NCBI GenBank assembly: GCA_947561585.1
Contig: CANNZV010000439.1
Span: forward strand, 326,706-390,705
Length of the DNA: 64,000 nucleotides
Direction: 5' to 3'
Source of the DNA: Caprella mutica
Taxonomy: Eukaryota > Arthropoda > Malacostraca > Amphipoda > Caprellidae
Each line of letters starts with the position of its first letter. Within the stretch, counting starts at the first letter, position 1. The notes below the pieces were generated by a model. The model worked only from the letters and a program-made list of their open reading frames with translations, was not told the origin of the DNA and did not search any database. The position numbers were made by a program, and so were the translations under genes. Below are positions 23,797 through 36,800 of the stretch, piece after piece.

Positions 23797-26290
23797 CTAG
23801 AGTAACATCTTCAGCTAGAGTAACATCTTCAGCTAGGGTGACATCTCTAGCTAGAGTAACATCTTCAACTAGAGTAACATCTTCAGCTAGGGTAACATCT
23901 TCAGCTAGAGCAACATCTTCAGCTAGGGTAACATCTCCAGCTAGAGTAACATCTTCAGCTAGAGTAACATCTTCAGCTAGAATAACATCTTAATCTAGAG
24001 TAACATCTTCAGCTGGAGTAACATCTTCAGCTGGAGTAACATCTTCAGTTAGAGCAACATCTTCAGCTCGAGTAACATCTTCAGCTAGGGTAACATTTTC
24101 AGCTAGAGTAACATCTTCAGCTAGAGTAACATCCTCAGCTATGGTAATATCTTCAGCTAGAGTAACATCTTCAGCTAGAGTAACATCTTCAGCTAGAGTA
24201 ACATCTTCAGCTAGAGTAACATCTTCAGCTAGAGTAACATCTTCAGCTAGAGTAACATCTTCAGCTAAAATTACATCTGCAGCTAGAGTAACATCTTCAG
24301 CTAGGGTAACATCTTCAGCTAGAGTAACATCTTCAGCTAGGGTAACATATTCAGCTAGGGTAACATCTTCAGTTAGAATAACTTCTTCAGCTAGAGTAAC
24401 ATCTTCAGCTAGAGTAACATATGCAGCTAGAGTAACATCTTCAGCTAGGGCAACATCTTCAGCTAGAGTAACATCTTCAGCTAGAGTAAAATCTTCAGCT
24501 AGAGTAACATCTTCAGCTAGAGTAACATCTTCAGCTTGAGAAACATCTTCAGCTAGAGTAACATCTCCAGCTAGAGTAACATCTTCAGCTAGAGTAACAT
24601 CTTCAGCTAGAGTAACATCTTCAGCTTGAGAAACATCTTTAGCTAGAGTAACATCTTCAGCTAGAGTAACATCTTCAGCTAGAGTAACATCTTCAGCTTG
24701 AGAAACATCTTCAGCTAGAGTAACATCTTCAGCTAGGGCAACATATTCAGCTAGAGTAACATCTTCAGTTAGAGTAACATCTTTTGCTTAAGGGTAACAT
24801 CTTCAGCTAGAGTAACATCTTCAGCTAGAGTAACATCTTCAGCTTTGGGTTAACATCTTCAGCTAGAGTAACATCTTCAGCTAGAGTAACATCTTCAGCT
24901 AGAGTAACATCTTCAGCTAGAGTAACATCTTCAGCTAGAGTAACATCTTCAGCTCGAGTAACATCTTCAGCTAGGGTAACATTTTCAGCTAGAGTAACAT
25001 CTTCAGCTAGAGTAACATCCTCAGCTATGGTAATATCTTCAGCTAGAGTAACATCTTCAGCTAGAGTAACATCTTCAGCTAGAGTAACATCTTCAGCTAG
25101 AGTAACATCTTCAGCTAGAGTAACATCTTCAGCTAGAGTAACATCTTCAGCTAGAGTAACATCTTCAGCTAGAGTAACATCTTCAGCTAAAATTACATCT
25201 GCAGCTAGAGTAACATCTTCAGCTAGGGTAACATCTTCAGATAGAGTAACATCTTCAGCTAGGGTAACATATTCAGCTAGGGTAACATCTTCAGTTAGAA
25301 TAACTTCTTCAGCTAGAGTAACATCTTCAGCTAGAGTAACATATGCAGCTAGAGTAACATCTTCAGCTAGGGCAACAGCTTCAGCTAGAGTAACATCTTC
25401 AGCTAGGGTAAAATCTTCAGCTAGAGTAACATCTTCAGCTAGAGTAACATCTTCAGCTTGAGAAACATCTTCAGCTAGAGTAACATCTCCAGCTAGAGTA
25501 ACATCTTCAGCTAGAGTAACATCTTCAGCTAGAGTAACATCTTCAGCTTGAGAAACATCTTCAGCTAGAGTAACATCTTCAGCTAGAGTAACATCTTCAG
25601 CTAGAGTAACATCTTCAGCTTGAGAAACATCTTCAGCTAGAGTAACATCTTCAGCTAGGGCAACATATTCAGCTAGAGTAACATCTTCAGTTAGAGTAAC
25701 ATCTTTTGCTTAAGGGTAACATCTTCAGCTAGAGTAACATCTTCAACTAGAGTAACATCTTCAGCTTTGGGTTAACATCTTCAGCTAGAGTAACATCTTC
25801 AGCTAGAGTAACATTTTCAGCTAGAGTAACATCTTCAGCTAGAGTAACATCTTCAGCTAGAGTAACATCTTCAGCTAAAGTAACATCTTCAACTAGAGTA
25901 ACATCTTCTGCTCGAGGGGAAACATCTTCAGCTTGAGTAACAACTTCAGCTAGAGTAACATCTTCAGCCAGAGTAACATCTTCAGCTAGAGTAACATCTT
26001 CAGCTAGGGTAACATTTTCTGCTATAGGGTAACATCTTCAGCTTGAGAAACATCTTCACAGCTAGAGTAACAACTTCAGTTAGAGTAACATCTTTTGGTT
26101 TAGGATAACATCTGCAGCTAGAGTAACATCTTCAGCTATGGTAACATCTTCAGCTAGAGTAACAGTAACATATTTAGCTAGGGTAACATCTTCAGCTAGG
26201 GTAACATCTTCAGCTAGAGTAACAGTAACATATTCAGCTAGGGTAACATCTTCTGCTTTAGGGTAATATCTTCTGTTTATGGGCAACATC
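23797..26290 (+). repeat. 18-bp minisatellite resumes after the transposon
   Basis: The sequence continues the 1,930-bp higher-order copy interrupted at 21,085. 19,500-19,898 and 24,141-24,539 match with an offset of 4,641, which is 1,930 plus the transposon and its AG duplicate. Towards the right edge the monomers mix with GCTTTAGGGTA variants and short GTAACAGTAACAT slippage products. Confidence 0.93.
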
Positions 26291-28310
26291 TTCAGCTAGA
26301 GTAACATTTTCAGCTGGGGTAACATCTTCAGCTAGAGTAACATCTTCTGCTTTAGGGTAACATCCTCAGCTAGAGTAACATCTTCTGCTTTAGGGTAACA
26401 TCTTTTTCTTTAGGGTAACATCTTCTGCTTTAGGGTAACATCTTCTGCTTTAGTGTAACATCTTTTGCTTTAGGGTAGCATCTTCTGCTTTAGGGTAGCA
26501 TTTTCTGCTTTAGGGTAACATCTCCAGCTTTGGGGTAACATCTTCAGCTTTAGAGTAACATCTTCAGCTATAGGGTAACATCTTCAGCTTTAGAGTAACA
26601 TCTTCAGCCTTAGAGTAACATCTTCAGCTTTAGGGTAACATCTTCAGCTATAGGGTAACATCATCAGCTTTAGGGTAACATCTACAGCTTTAGAATAACA
26701 TCTTTAGCTTTAGAGTAACATCTTCAGCTTTAGAGTTACATCTTTAGCTTTAGAGTAACATCTTCAGCTTTAGAGTAACATCTTCAGCTTTAGAGTAACA
26801 TCTTCAGCTTTAGAGTAACATTTTCAGCTTTAGAGTAACATCTTCAGCTTTAGAGTAACATCTTCAGCTTTAGGTTAACATCTTCATCTTTAGAGTATTA
26901 TCTTCAGCTTTCGGGTAGCATCTTCAGCGTTAGAGTAACATCTTCAGCTTTAGGGTAAGATCTTCATCTTAATATCTTCAGCTTTAGAGTAACATCTTCA
27001 GCGTTAGAGTAACATCTTCAGCTTTAGGGTAATTTCTTCAGCTTTAGAGTAACATCTTCAGCTTTAGAGTAACATCTTCAGCTTTAGAGTAACATCTTCA
27101 GCTTTAGAGTAACATCTTCAGCTTTAGAATGACATCTTCAGCTTTAGGGTAACATCTTCAGCTTTAGGGTAACATCTTCAGCTTTAGAATGACATCTTCA
27201 GCTTTAGAGTAACATCTTCAGCTTTAGAGTAACATCTTCAGCTTTAGGGTAACATCTTCAGCTTTAGGGTAACATCTTCAGCTTTAGGGTAACATCTTCT
27301 GCTTTAGGGTAACATCTTCTGCTTTAGTGTAACATCTTTTGCTTTAGGGTAGCATCTTCTGCTTTAGGGTAGCATTTTCTGCTTTAGGGTAACATCTCCA
27401 GCTTTGGGGTAACATCTTCAGCTTTAGAGTAACATCTTCAGCTATAGGGTAACATCTTCAGCTTTAGAGTAACATCTTCAGCCTTAGAGTAACATCTTCA
27501 GCTTTAGGGTAACATCTTCAGCTATAGGGTAACATCATCAGCTTTAGGGTAACATCTACAGCTTTAGAATAACATCTTTAGCTTTAGAGTAACATCTTCA
27601 GCTTTAGAGTTACATCTTTAGCTTTAGAGTAACATCTTCAGCTTTAGAGTAACATCTTCAGCTTTAGAGTAACATCTTCAGCTTTAGAGTAACATTTTCA
27701 GCTTTAGAGTAACATCTTCAGCTTTAGAGTAACATCTTCAGCTTTAGGTTAACATCTTCATCTTTAGAGTATTATCTTCAGCTTTCGGGTAGCATCTTCA
27801 GCGTTAGAGTAACATCTTCAGCTTTAGGGTAAGATCTTCATCTTAATATCTTCAGCTTTAGAGTAACATCTTCAGCGTTAGAGTAACATCTTCAGCTTTA
27901 GGGTAATTTCTTCAGCTTTAGAGTAACATCTTCAGCTTTAGAGTAACATCTTCAGCTTTAGAGTAACATCTTCAGCTTTAGAGTAACATCTTCAGCTTTA
28001 GAATGACATCTTCAGCTTTAGGGTAACATCTTCAGCTTTAGGGTAACATCTTCAGCTTTAGAATGACATCTTCAGCTTTAGAGTAACATCTTCAGCTTTA
28101 GAGTAACATCTTCAGCTTTAGGGTAACATCTTCAGCTTTAGGGTAACATCTTCAGCTTTAGGGTAACATCTTCAGGTTTAGAGTAACATCTTCAGCTTTA
28201 GAGTAACATCTTCAGCTTTAGGGTAACATCTTCAGCTTTAGGGTAACATCTTCAGCTTTAGGGTAACATCTTCAGGTTTAGAGTAACATCTTCAGCTTTA
28301 GGGTAACACC
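26291..28310 (+). repeat. 20-bp minisatellite derived from the 18-bp monomer
   Basis: The monomer is TCTTCAGCTTTAGGGTAACA or the GAG variant, i.e. the 18-bp unit with two extra T. A private block with a short unit (TCTTCATCTTAATA) occurs twice with an offset of 874 bp (26,461 and 27,335), showing a recent internal duplication of about 0.87 kb. Since 20 is not a multiple of three, long open frames disappear here. Confidence 0.95.
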
Positions 28311-30640
28311 CCATGTAACATTTCTTACCAAAGAAATACCTTCAAATTAGTGACATGTAATTTTCCCCAAATATGCAATTGACTTAAGAGTTAGAGTGTG
28401 AAGTTGTATGAAGAGAATGTGAAGCGAAAATTAAGAGAATGTGAAGAGAGAGAGTAAAAATACAGTTCTATAATTCGAATCTAAAATAAGGTAGTCATAT
28501 CATTAACATCAGAAATATTTTTTTCATCAGTGATAGATCCTATGACGTGCAAAGTATGTATGAACATTTAGTTGATTCAAAAAGAAAACTGGTATTAATA
28601 AAAAAAAATTATAAATAAATAATGAAAATGATAAAAACTAATATAGAATAAAAAATAAAAAATAATTAAATTTACAAGCGTTGAGAATATAAAATATTTT
28701 TTTTATACACATATATCTATAATTTTTTCAGATAGGGTTTTGGAAAAAAATTCCTATACTTTACATATAATGTATTAATATTTTAATTTGCATGAAATAA
28801 AACTGGTATTAATTTCTTGTAATTTTTCCAGAAAATAATGAAAACATAATTGACTTTAGATTGATATAGTAAAACAATTTTATTTCAATTCTAACTGATA
28901 CACTTAATGAAACTGGTAGTAAATTGAGTGATATATTGATTGTTGTTCAGTGTTATGCTTTCATGTTCACACGGTGTATCAAGGTCACCAATATTTTTTT
29001 GACCTAAAAGGTTGCAAAAATCGATATGATCGATATTTGCATTTTTATCCGATAGAAATCGCTGAGAGATTGCTATCACTTTACCAATAGATTGGGTATC
29101 TTTGTTTATCCTTTCGATTCAATTCTTTTCAAAATCACAATCAAATAAACATGCTCTTCTTATTTTATATACTTGTTATGTTTTTGTGAACATCTGACTC
29201 AATTGCATAGGTTTTTTGGTTATTTTATTTGCTGCAGATAAATAAATGAATCAAATTGATTAATTAACTGCCCTAAGAAGATATTATTCAGAATATTCAG
29301 TATAACATACCAACCCGTTATAATTGAAGAAAATTGATTTCATAGTTTGAAAACAATATGGGACAAATATGACCCTACAGGATCGAAAGTTTTAAAACCA
29401 ATGGCAGGTTTGGTAATTAATTACTGATTTTAAAGTTTTTTAATTGTAACACTTTATTGAAAAACGTAAGAACTATATATTAATAATCAATTAAACAGTA
29501 TTAATTATACTAAACTATTATCTTTGAATTATGTATTAAACTAGGGATTAAGTTTTGATTGTTTAAATGATTCAACAATCATTTAGTGAATAAATATCTT
29601 ATTCGCAATACTTCAGTTAAGATAACATTTACTGCACAGTCTTCTCTACATATAAAAAATAAATATAAACTAGATATAAAGTTACAACACTTAGTTAACA
29701 TTTTAATAACTATATAAGAGTTAGAAGTGAAATGTGAAATCATTCAAAATATGGTCACAAGAGTTCTGCAGTCATTTCTCAGACAATAACACATAGCAAA
29801 GGTAACTGTGAATGTACAGTAATGATTTGTATTAACATGATAATTTCATCACGTATTTTGTCTCACGTTAGAAAGATGGTGACTTAGAAATTTAAGTTCA
29901 TATTATTTTAAAATCATAAATTATTGTTATAATCCTCACAACTTTTCCTTTGTCTGAGTAAGAAAAGTCGTTTATTTCAATGAAATACTATAAAAAGCTA
30001 ATCATTTAATTTTAAGTGTATAAGTTTCTCTGTAAATTTTATTTTAATTCATTAATAACTTACAATATTTTTATTATGACATATGAATTTTTTTATAATT
30101 AATGTAATTTAATTTAAGTAATTGACATTCAAAAACAATTTGATTTTATTTATTTAATATCATTATTTTACATCTATTGAATTTTTGCCAAATACGTAAC
30201 ATTTTTTCCAATTTTCATAAATATTCATGCCATTTCATTTTTGTTCCATTTTTAAGATTACTTTCTTATAAAGCAAAATTTTTCATAAACCAATTATGCA
30301 ATGGAATTTTATTTATGAAGGAAATGATTTTATTTTCATTTTTGTACGTGAAAAAAAATTAGATATCATATAACATTTATTTTCTATTCTTTGGTGTCTC
30401 ATAAATACTCTCATGATCTCATTTTTTTTTTTCATAAATATGAGTAATAGGAATATATTCAACTGATAGTCTCTCCATTATTCTTCATCGACAGCAATTC
30501 CATTAAATAATTGGCCTGTCAATGTTATATTAACGTAATTTCCTACAATAATCTAATTAATTATATTCAAATTTAGTTATTTCTTTAGTCTACTAATTCT
30601 GACATTACTCATTACTTATAAATTACTATACGTCAACCTA
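28311..30640. other. AT-rich sequence, nothing recognised
   Basis: No gene, RNA or ordered repeat can be supported. The short open frames (61-62 codons) have no recognisable content. Confidence 0.4.
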
Positions 30641-30649
30641 CGGATTAAA

Positions 30650-30711
30650 TTATGGTGGAGCCATAGGAGATTAAATGGGGCCTCTCTTAATCTTCTATGG
30701 CCCAATCATAA
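30650..30711. other. Imperfect 25-bp hairpin, pre-miRNA-like
   Basis: The left arm starts TTATGGTGGAGCCATAGGAG (30,650) and the right arm ends ATGGCCCAATCATAA (30,711). They pair over about 25 bp with a few mismatches around a 12-nt GGGGCC-containing loop. Pairing stops outside the arms. It could be a small pre-miRNA, a tiny MITE or chance. Confidence 0.35.
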
Positions 30712-31770
30712 CTTTCTGTATTGGAATAAAAAAATTATTCCAATAGTATAAAATACAAAACATAATAATATTCTTTCCGATGAAAATAATGTAAAACTGT
30801 AAAAAAAATTTTTTATTTCAATCAATTAGTATTGGCGATAGCTTGTAAATAAATAAGAAACCTATTTCTAATTAATACAAGAATTTGTATCAACTTAATA
30901 TAATGCATTATTATGTAATTTTTTGTAACTCCAACTTAAATTGAAACTGAAAGAGACTTTTTAAATGAAAGGATTTTAGAAAGAGAGTTTTGTTCTATTA
31001 TGTACAAGGAGTCCGTAAATCTCGCCGAGAAAGACTCGGTATTCTGTCGATTGAGTTGCCATGTATTCAATTCAATGTATTCTAAAGTTATCTCTATAAC
31101 CATTCCCTCCCAACAATTTAGAAGATGTAAGAAGATACAAAAAGAGTGTCAATTACCTGCCTATTTTATTCAATTACCTGCTAATTTGGTACACGAATCT
31201 GCTTTTCAAGATATTGCATGCATTCTATGTACGTACATCCATTATCCAAAGCATGACCTAATGCCCAAAAATAGTGTATTACGTGTGTGTGTGCGGTAAT
31301 ACCTGGTTATTTTCGAAAAGAAATCATATGTACCATACGCATTTCGTACGTGGCAAGGGACCATCAAAATTACACCTTCGCTATCTCTAACGATCAGCAA
31401 AATGACACACGGAGTCGAATCAAACACGACACTTAACACTACTTTGAAAAAATGGGTACAAATTCGTTATTGGCCAATTTAAAGATAAAGTTTATTAGAA
31501 TATATATGTTTATTGGTAAATTGTACGTTGGTGCTCTCGTCTTCGTATTTTGACCCACTTACGGAACTAGTAAATGAAACGTGTGACAAGGACCTTCGCT
31601 GTATAGTCATTAGTGCTAACTATCGTCTCTACTATTCCGATAGAGGTTAATTACACTCTATTTACTAATGAAAAGAACAGTTATTAATTTATAGAGTCAA
31701 TTTAATACCTTAACGTATTTTACTATATTTTTGAAGTATATTTATAAGATTTTATAAGATGGGATATATA
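30712..31770. other. No recognised gene; 99-codon open frame of unknown status
   Basis: An ATG-started frame at 31,000-31,299 would encode 99 residues with several Cys. There is no signal peptide, family motif or splice or poly(A) context that I can support. Base composition is slightly less AT-rich here (31,000-31,640) than in the neighbours. Confidence 0.25.
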
Positions 31771-31775
31771 TATAA

Positions 31776-31852
31776 GATAAGATAAGTTATATCTTTATAA
31801 GATAAAATAAATCATATCCTTTTAAGATAAGATAAGTTATATCTTTATATGA
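31776..31852 (+). repeat. Short tandem repeat, AAGATAAGATAAGTTATATC type
   Basis: About two to three units built of AAGATAAGATAAGTTATATC plus TTTAT are present. Confidence 0.7.
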
Positions 31853-31943
31853 TTAAACACCATTAAAGTTCTAAAAACTGCATATTGAAGCTTGAATATC
31901 AATAATTTTTCTGATATTTTTTTAGATATTTGGTTGGAACATG

Positions 31944-32405
31944 GCTTACCTAATATACATTATTTTAAGTAAGCCTAAATACTTAATATACATTATATTA
32001 AGTAAGCCTAAATACTTAATATACATTATTTTAAGTAAGCCTAAATACTTAATATACATTATATTAAGTAAGCCTAAATACTTAATATACATTATATTAA
32101 GTAAGCCTAAATACTTAATATACATTATATTAAGTAAGCCTAAATACTCAATATACATTATTTTAAGTAAGCCTAAATACTCAATATACATTATTTTAAG
32201 TAAGCCTAAATACTTAATATACATTATATTAAGTAAGCCTAAATACTTAATATACATTATATTAAGTAAGCCTAAATACTTAATATACATTATATTAAGT
32301 AAGCCTAAATACTCAATATACATTATATTAAGTAAGCCTTAATACTCAATATACATTATATTAAGTAAGCCTAAATACTCAATATACATTATATTCCGTA
32401 AGCAA
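31944..32405 (+). repeat. 33-bp minisatellite, about 14 units
   Basis: Units contain AAGTAAGCCTAAATACTTAA followed by TATACATTATATT. Variants alternate ATTATTTTAAG with ATTATATTAAG and CTTAA with CTCAA. Frames stay open on both strands (LIYIILSKPKY, 11 residues per unit) only because 33 is a multiple of three. Confidence 0.95.
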
Positions 32406-33144
32406 TGGTTGGAATACAGAAGCAAATTGTTGGTTCAAAGAATTTCCTAGCGGAAGTGCAGAATATTTCTAACTGAATTTAACCTCAAAGTTCCTTTGCT
32501 TTAATTACTGATGTTAAAGTTAAATTATGAAGCGACGTGACTTTCTGAATTTAAATTAAAGAAAGGAAAAAACTATTGAATTATGATTAAGTATTTATAT
32601 TTGAAAATGAGCAAAGATACAGGTAGTTACCATTGTTTTGAAAACATATATTAATACATGTTTGGTGGAAAATATATATTCAATATATATGTGTATTTAA
32701 AACAATTGCAATAATATAGATAACATTATATAAAATTGTCCTTTATAAAAAAGCTTATATGGCCCACACTGTTCTATCAAATTATGATACTGAACTCATT
32801 TGAACTCAGTGTGTATCGTACATTTCAAAGCTGAAAAGGAAAAACAAATTATTAGGATTTCGCATTGATGGAAAAGGAAGAAAAATTTGAGAAAAGGATA
32901 ATTGGTGACAAAATATTTTCATCCGGGGCACCATTCTAATATTTCAGCAAAAAATATATATCTGATTTCCGGATATAGTGCACCAGTAAAAGTCACAGTT
33001 CTTATCAAGCCTGAAAATATTCAAGTTTCAATGTTTTATCAGTTTATAAAAAAATCATATATTAGAATTTTTCTGTTTATTTTATAATTTTCTTTTTCTA
33101 GGAGTAACTATTATAATAAAAACTTGTAACAGCTCACTTGATAA
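32406..33144. other. AT-rich sequence, nothing recognised
   Basis: I see no supported feature. Confidence 0.4.
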
Positions 33145-33465
33145 TATTCTTGTTTTTGATGATCTGCTAAGTTTCTTGATGATCTTTCTGATCTTCAAAT
33201 TAATTTTCTGATCTTTTGATGATATTTCAAGTCTATAAATGATCTTTTAGATCTCCCGATGATTCTCAGGTCACCAGAAGATTTTTCCAGATCTCCTGCT
33301 GATCTCTTATCAGTCTTCTTATGATTTTTTCTTCTAGGTTTCCTGGTGATCTAGGTCTTAGACGATCTTTTATATCTCATAATAATCTTTCAAAACACCT
33401 AACGATCTTGCAGGTTTCATGAAAATCTTACAAATCTCTTGATGATACTCCAGGTCTTTTTCACT
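33145..33465 (+). repeat. Degenerate GATGATCTTTC-type tandem repeat
   Basis: Words such as TTGATGATCTTTCTGATCTT, CTGATGATCT and CCAGGTCT recur every 20-30 bp with heavy divergence. This old pyrimidine-rich minisatellite lies about 220-540 bp upstream of the cuticle-gene TATA box. Confidence 0.6.
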
Positions 33466-33470
33466 CCTCT

Positions 33471-33590
33471 ATGTCTCTCTTTCATCTTCTATGTCTCTCT
33501 TTCATCTTCTATGTCTCTCTTTCATCTTCTATGTCTCTCTTTCATCTTCTATGTCTCTCTTTCATCTTCTATGTCTCATTACCATTCCAA
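33471..33590 (+). repeat. 20-bp minisatellite ATGTCTCTCTTTCATCTTCT, 6 units
   Basis: Units start at 33,471, 33,491, 33,511, 33,531, 33,551 and 33,571, the last one truncated. A poly(C) run of 13 or more and a C-rich tract follow (33,587-33,630). The three overlapping open frames (MSLFHLL...) come from this repeat. Confidence 0.95.
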
Positions 33591-33686
33591 GCCCCCCCCC
33601 CCCCTCCTACCCCCTACCCCCTCCATCCTTCCTCTGCTTTCGCAGACAGACTTCAATGCTGAGTGTAATGAGGGTAACCGCGACGC

Positions 33687-33726
33687 TATATAACCCTACG
33701 AACATTGGAGAGGGCATGCATTCAAC
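33687..33726 (+). promoter_or_regulatory. Core promoter of the cuticle gene (TATA box, likely Inr)
   Basis: TATATAA stands at 33,687-33,693. An arthropod-type initiator-like TTCAAC lies at 33,721-33,726, a little further downstream than usual. The first ATG after it is the predicted start at 33,879, which fits a 5' UTR of about 155 nt. Confidence 0.55.
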
Positions 33727-33878
33727 TATCTGCGACAGTCGCATCGATACGCTACGAAAAGCTCTTACGACCGAAAACGAAACGAAACTAACAAGTGATA
33801 AGTATTCAGATCCAAAGAGATTGAAGTTTCAAACTGTGAAAATCTTTTATTTGGAGTTATCTATCTTATCTCACAGCC

Positions 33879-36800
33879 ATGGGACATATTGGATGTGTTC
33901 TGTTTATTGCAGGTGAGGAGTTAAAAGAGGAATAATATTTTTGAAATTACTATCACAAGTTTTTTTACTTCTGGTAACATGAAGCAGAAATCATTCTAAA
34001 ATACTTTTATCACAATGCTATTGTGTTTCTACATAATTTGATTTTATAACAGCAAAAAGAACAGTGCTGGAAGGTACTAAGATTTAAAATGGACGAATTA
34101 TGTACTTCCATTCTTTCACATTATATCGGGATTATTTCACATTTGTATGTGTAATAATGTAACTGGTTTAATAGAAACTGGTAAATTTTTGAACGCTGAA
34201 CAAAATTTTGATAATATAATTAAGTGGAAAATGGAATAGTGGAAAATTTCTGTTGATTTGATCGAATCATTTCTATCTAAATAAAAACTCTTACTTGTAA
34301 TGAAAAAAACTATTTTATGCATTTCATGAAATCTGAGAAAAATTATTCATTGATTTTATTAAAGTTTGAATCTATTCAATTTTTGAAAACTCCAAGTATA
34401 TTCTGTCTTGAAAATTTGAATTGTATTGTATTTCTCACGATGAAAGTATTAAAATATTTAATACAATAATTTACCAGTAACCAATATCAAAGAGGTATTA
34501 AATGTAATCTTAACTGATTTTCTACCTTATCCATGTTTAACAATTTGCACCACATCACGTTCAAACAATGAACATCTTACAAAGCAAACTAAGTACTCAG
34601 AACAAAGGGGAAAAGTGAAAACGTGAACATCTCCTTTAGATTGTAGATGTGATAGCATCTTAGACCATTTGCTAGATTGATTTCACTGCCATTTCCATCT
34701 GGAGAAAATCGAACTGTAGCAGAAGAGTTCAATTTCGTATTTAGACTTCGAATATTGCGCAATGGGAATGGTTATGAATAATAGCTTGAAATATAAAACC
34801 ATGAATTTTGTGTATAAGATATAAAATAATAAATATTTTGATCAGAATATGTAATTGAAAGTGAATATTATTATTATATAAATAAAACTATTTAGAAATC
34901 ACAATTTCACTGTATCATTTAAAAATAAATGCTGAAAGTTTATTACTTCTTCAGGCAATTTTGATTTTTTTTTAAACAAAATTATATAGTCCATAAACCT
35001 CACAACATAATTTTGAATTTGAAGAATGAACTCATTGTGACTGTTTAATTTAAGATATACTCTAATAATAAGATGTTTATACTATATATTGTTCATATGT
35101 TAGCCGTAGGCGCATTGTATGTAGTTCGTGGCAGCGCATGGCAGCACAGTTCACAGCAGTGATGCCAGAGTGCAGAATGTGGCACAAAGTGTGAGAAGTG
35201 AAGCCTTTCTCTCTTTGTTAGTCTGTGAAATGGAATGAGGTACTCAATGCATTAATGGGAAGTGGGGAGATATTCTGCTTCAGTGATTACAATAAAAGAG
35301 TATTAAGTTTGTAGTTAAATTTAACTTAATTTTATTTATTTATTTTGTAGAAAAATACAATAATTTTTCATTAAAATCATGAACCATGAAATATTTACGG
35401 AAAAAAATCTATGCTTAATTATTAATAAGGATCTATTTCCATTATTCATTTATATTTATAGTGCAGAATAATAACAATTTTCAGTTAAGTTTATGTAACT
35501 TTCATTAAAGAAAATAGTTTGATTGATCAACTTTGTTTCTTAAATGTGAATTTATTTATAACATTAACCCAGGCTTTCAACTGCTTCGTTAATTATTATG
35601 AAAATATACTTAAAATGTTAAAAAGACAAGTAGTAATAATAAATAAAATTTCCTTTAGTTAAACGTATGCATGAAGTTTTTGCCATAAAGAAATAAAATC
35701 GATGTGCTTTATACCGTAATAAAACACTAGACTCATTCAATAGCAGTCTTCAGCACGTTTTTCCTCTTAATTGACTATAGACATCCACAGTGCAAATTAC
35801 ATACTAAGTAATAAATTAAATACAGGCTTTATGACACCTACCCATCATTAAATCAGTGGAAAAGAATATGCAAAAAGTCAATGTTAAATTAGTAACGGCT
35901 TACCTTTTCCCACGCAAACCATTGTCTATGTCAATAATAGCTATCACTCCTATTTTCTAGACATACACTAATTCTCGCTGTCGCTGCCGTAATAAGGGTT
36001 ATTAGGCCTTCATTACAGCTATAATGATTCACCGTGTGCGAAACACCATTCACTCCATAGTTTTAGAGTTCAAAGCAAAGAAGCAACCCATAGAGGAAGT
36101 AGAATGTGATGGATTGGGGCTACATTATATTACTTAACGTGAGGAAGAAACCTATTGTCATTTTTATAATGTTAATATAGGATTAAACACATGTTTAATA
36201 GGCTTCACGGTTTATCAATTTAATTTGGTATTATAAAGTGTTTTTGAATTATTAAAATTGGAAAAGGAAATTTATAAGTGACCATATTTTTATTTTTGAT
36301 ATAATCTAACTTTAGCTGTAAGGATTTTGTTCTTCTTGCTTTTAACAAAAAAATACCGTTTTTCAAAATAAAATAGAATAACCTAAAATATGGTTGAATA
36401 GCAATTTGTTTATCTTCTTCTTTATTTCTAACTATTGTAATAAGAGTAATGACAGATTATGAATAGAGCTAACAAATATTTAAACAAAAAGTCAGAGGTT
36501 TTCATAATTTGTTATTAGTTAGAAAAGTGAAACTCATCCTCTAGAGTCAAAGGTCAGACCGCAGAAAATCTTTTTCTTGACACGCGCCAATATCGAGAGA
36601 ATGGCGGAATAACATCTTAGATAGTCTTTGAAAGAAATTAGCCTTAATACCATAATATTACCATAGAAACTGCAAGCATTAAATTAATTTGTCAAATTTT
36701 AAGTCAAAATCTAACATTCTTCAACGTAACAGTTGAACCCCCCCCCCCCCCCAGCTTTCAATTTCCAAGCACCGCCATTCATCCCAGGAGCCTCAAACTA

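Noticed and set aside
26291..28310. Telomeric DNA because of TTAGGG
   Set aside because: TTAGGG occurs once per 20-bp unit inside a monomer clearly derived from the 18-bp satellite. There is no uninterrupted TTAGG or TTAGGG array.
31941..32342. 133-codon repetitive membrane-like protein (LIYIILSKPKY)
   Set aside because: It is a 33-bp minisatellite open on both strands, with no gene context.
33439..33916. Three overlapping open frames upstream of the cuticle start
   Set aside because: They arise from the 20-bp ATGTCTCTC repeat and a poly(C) tract. The real first exon uses the ATG at 33,879.
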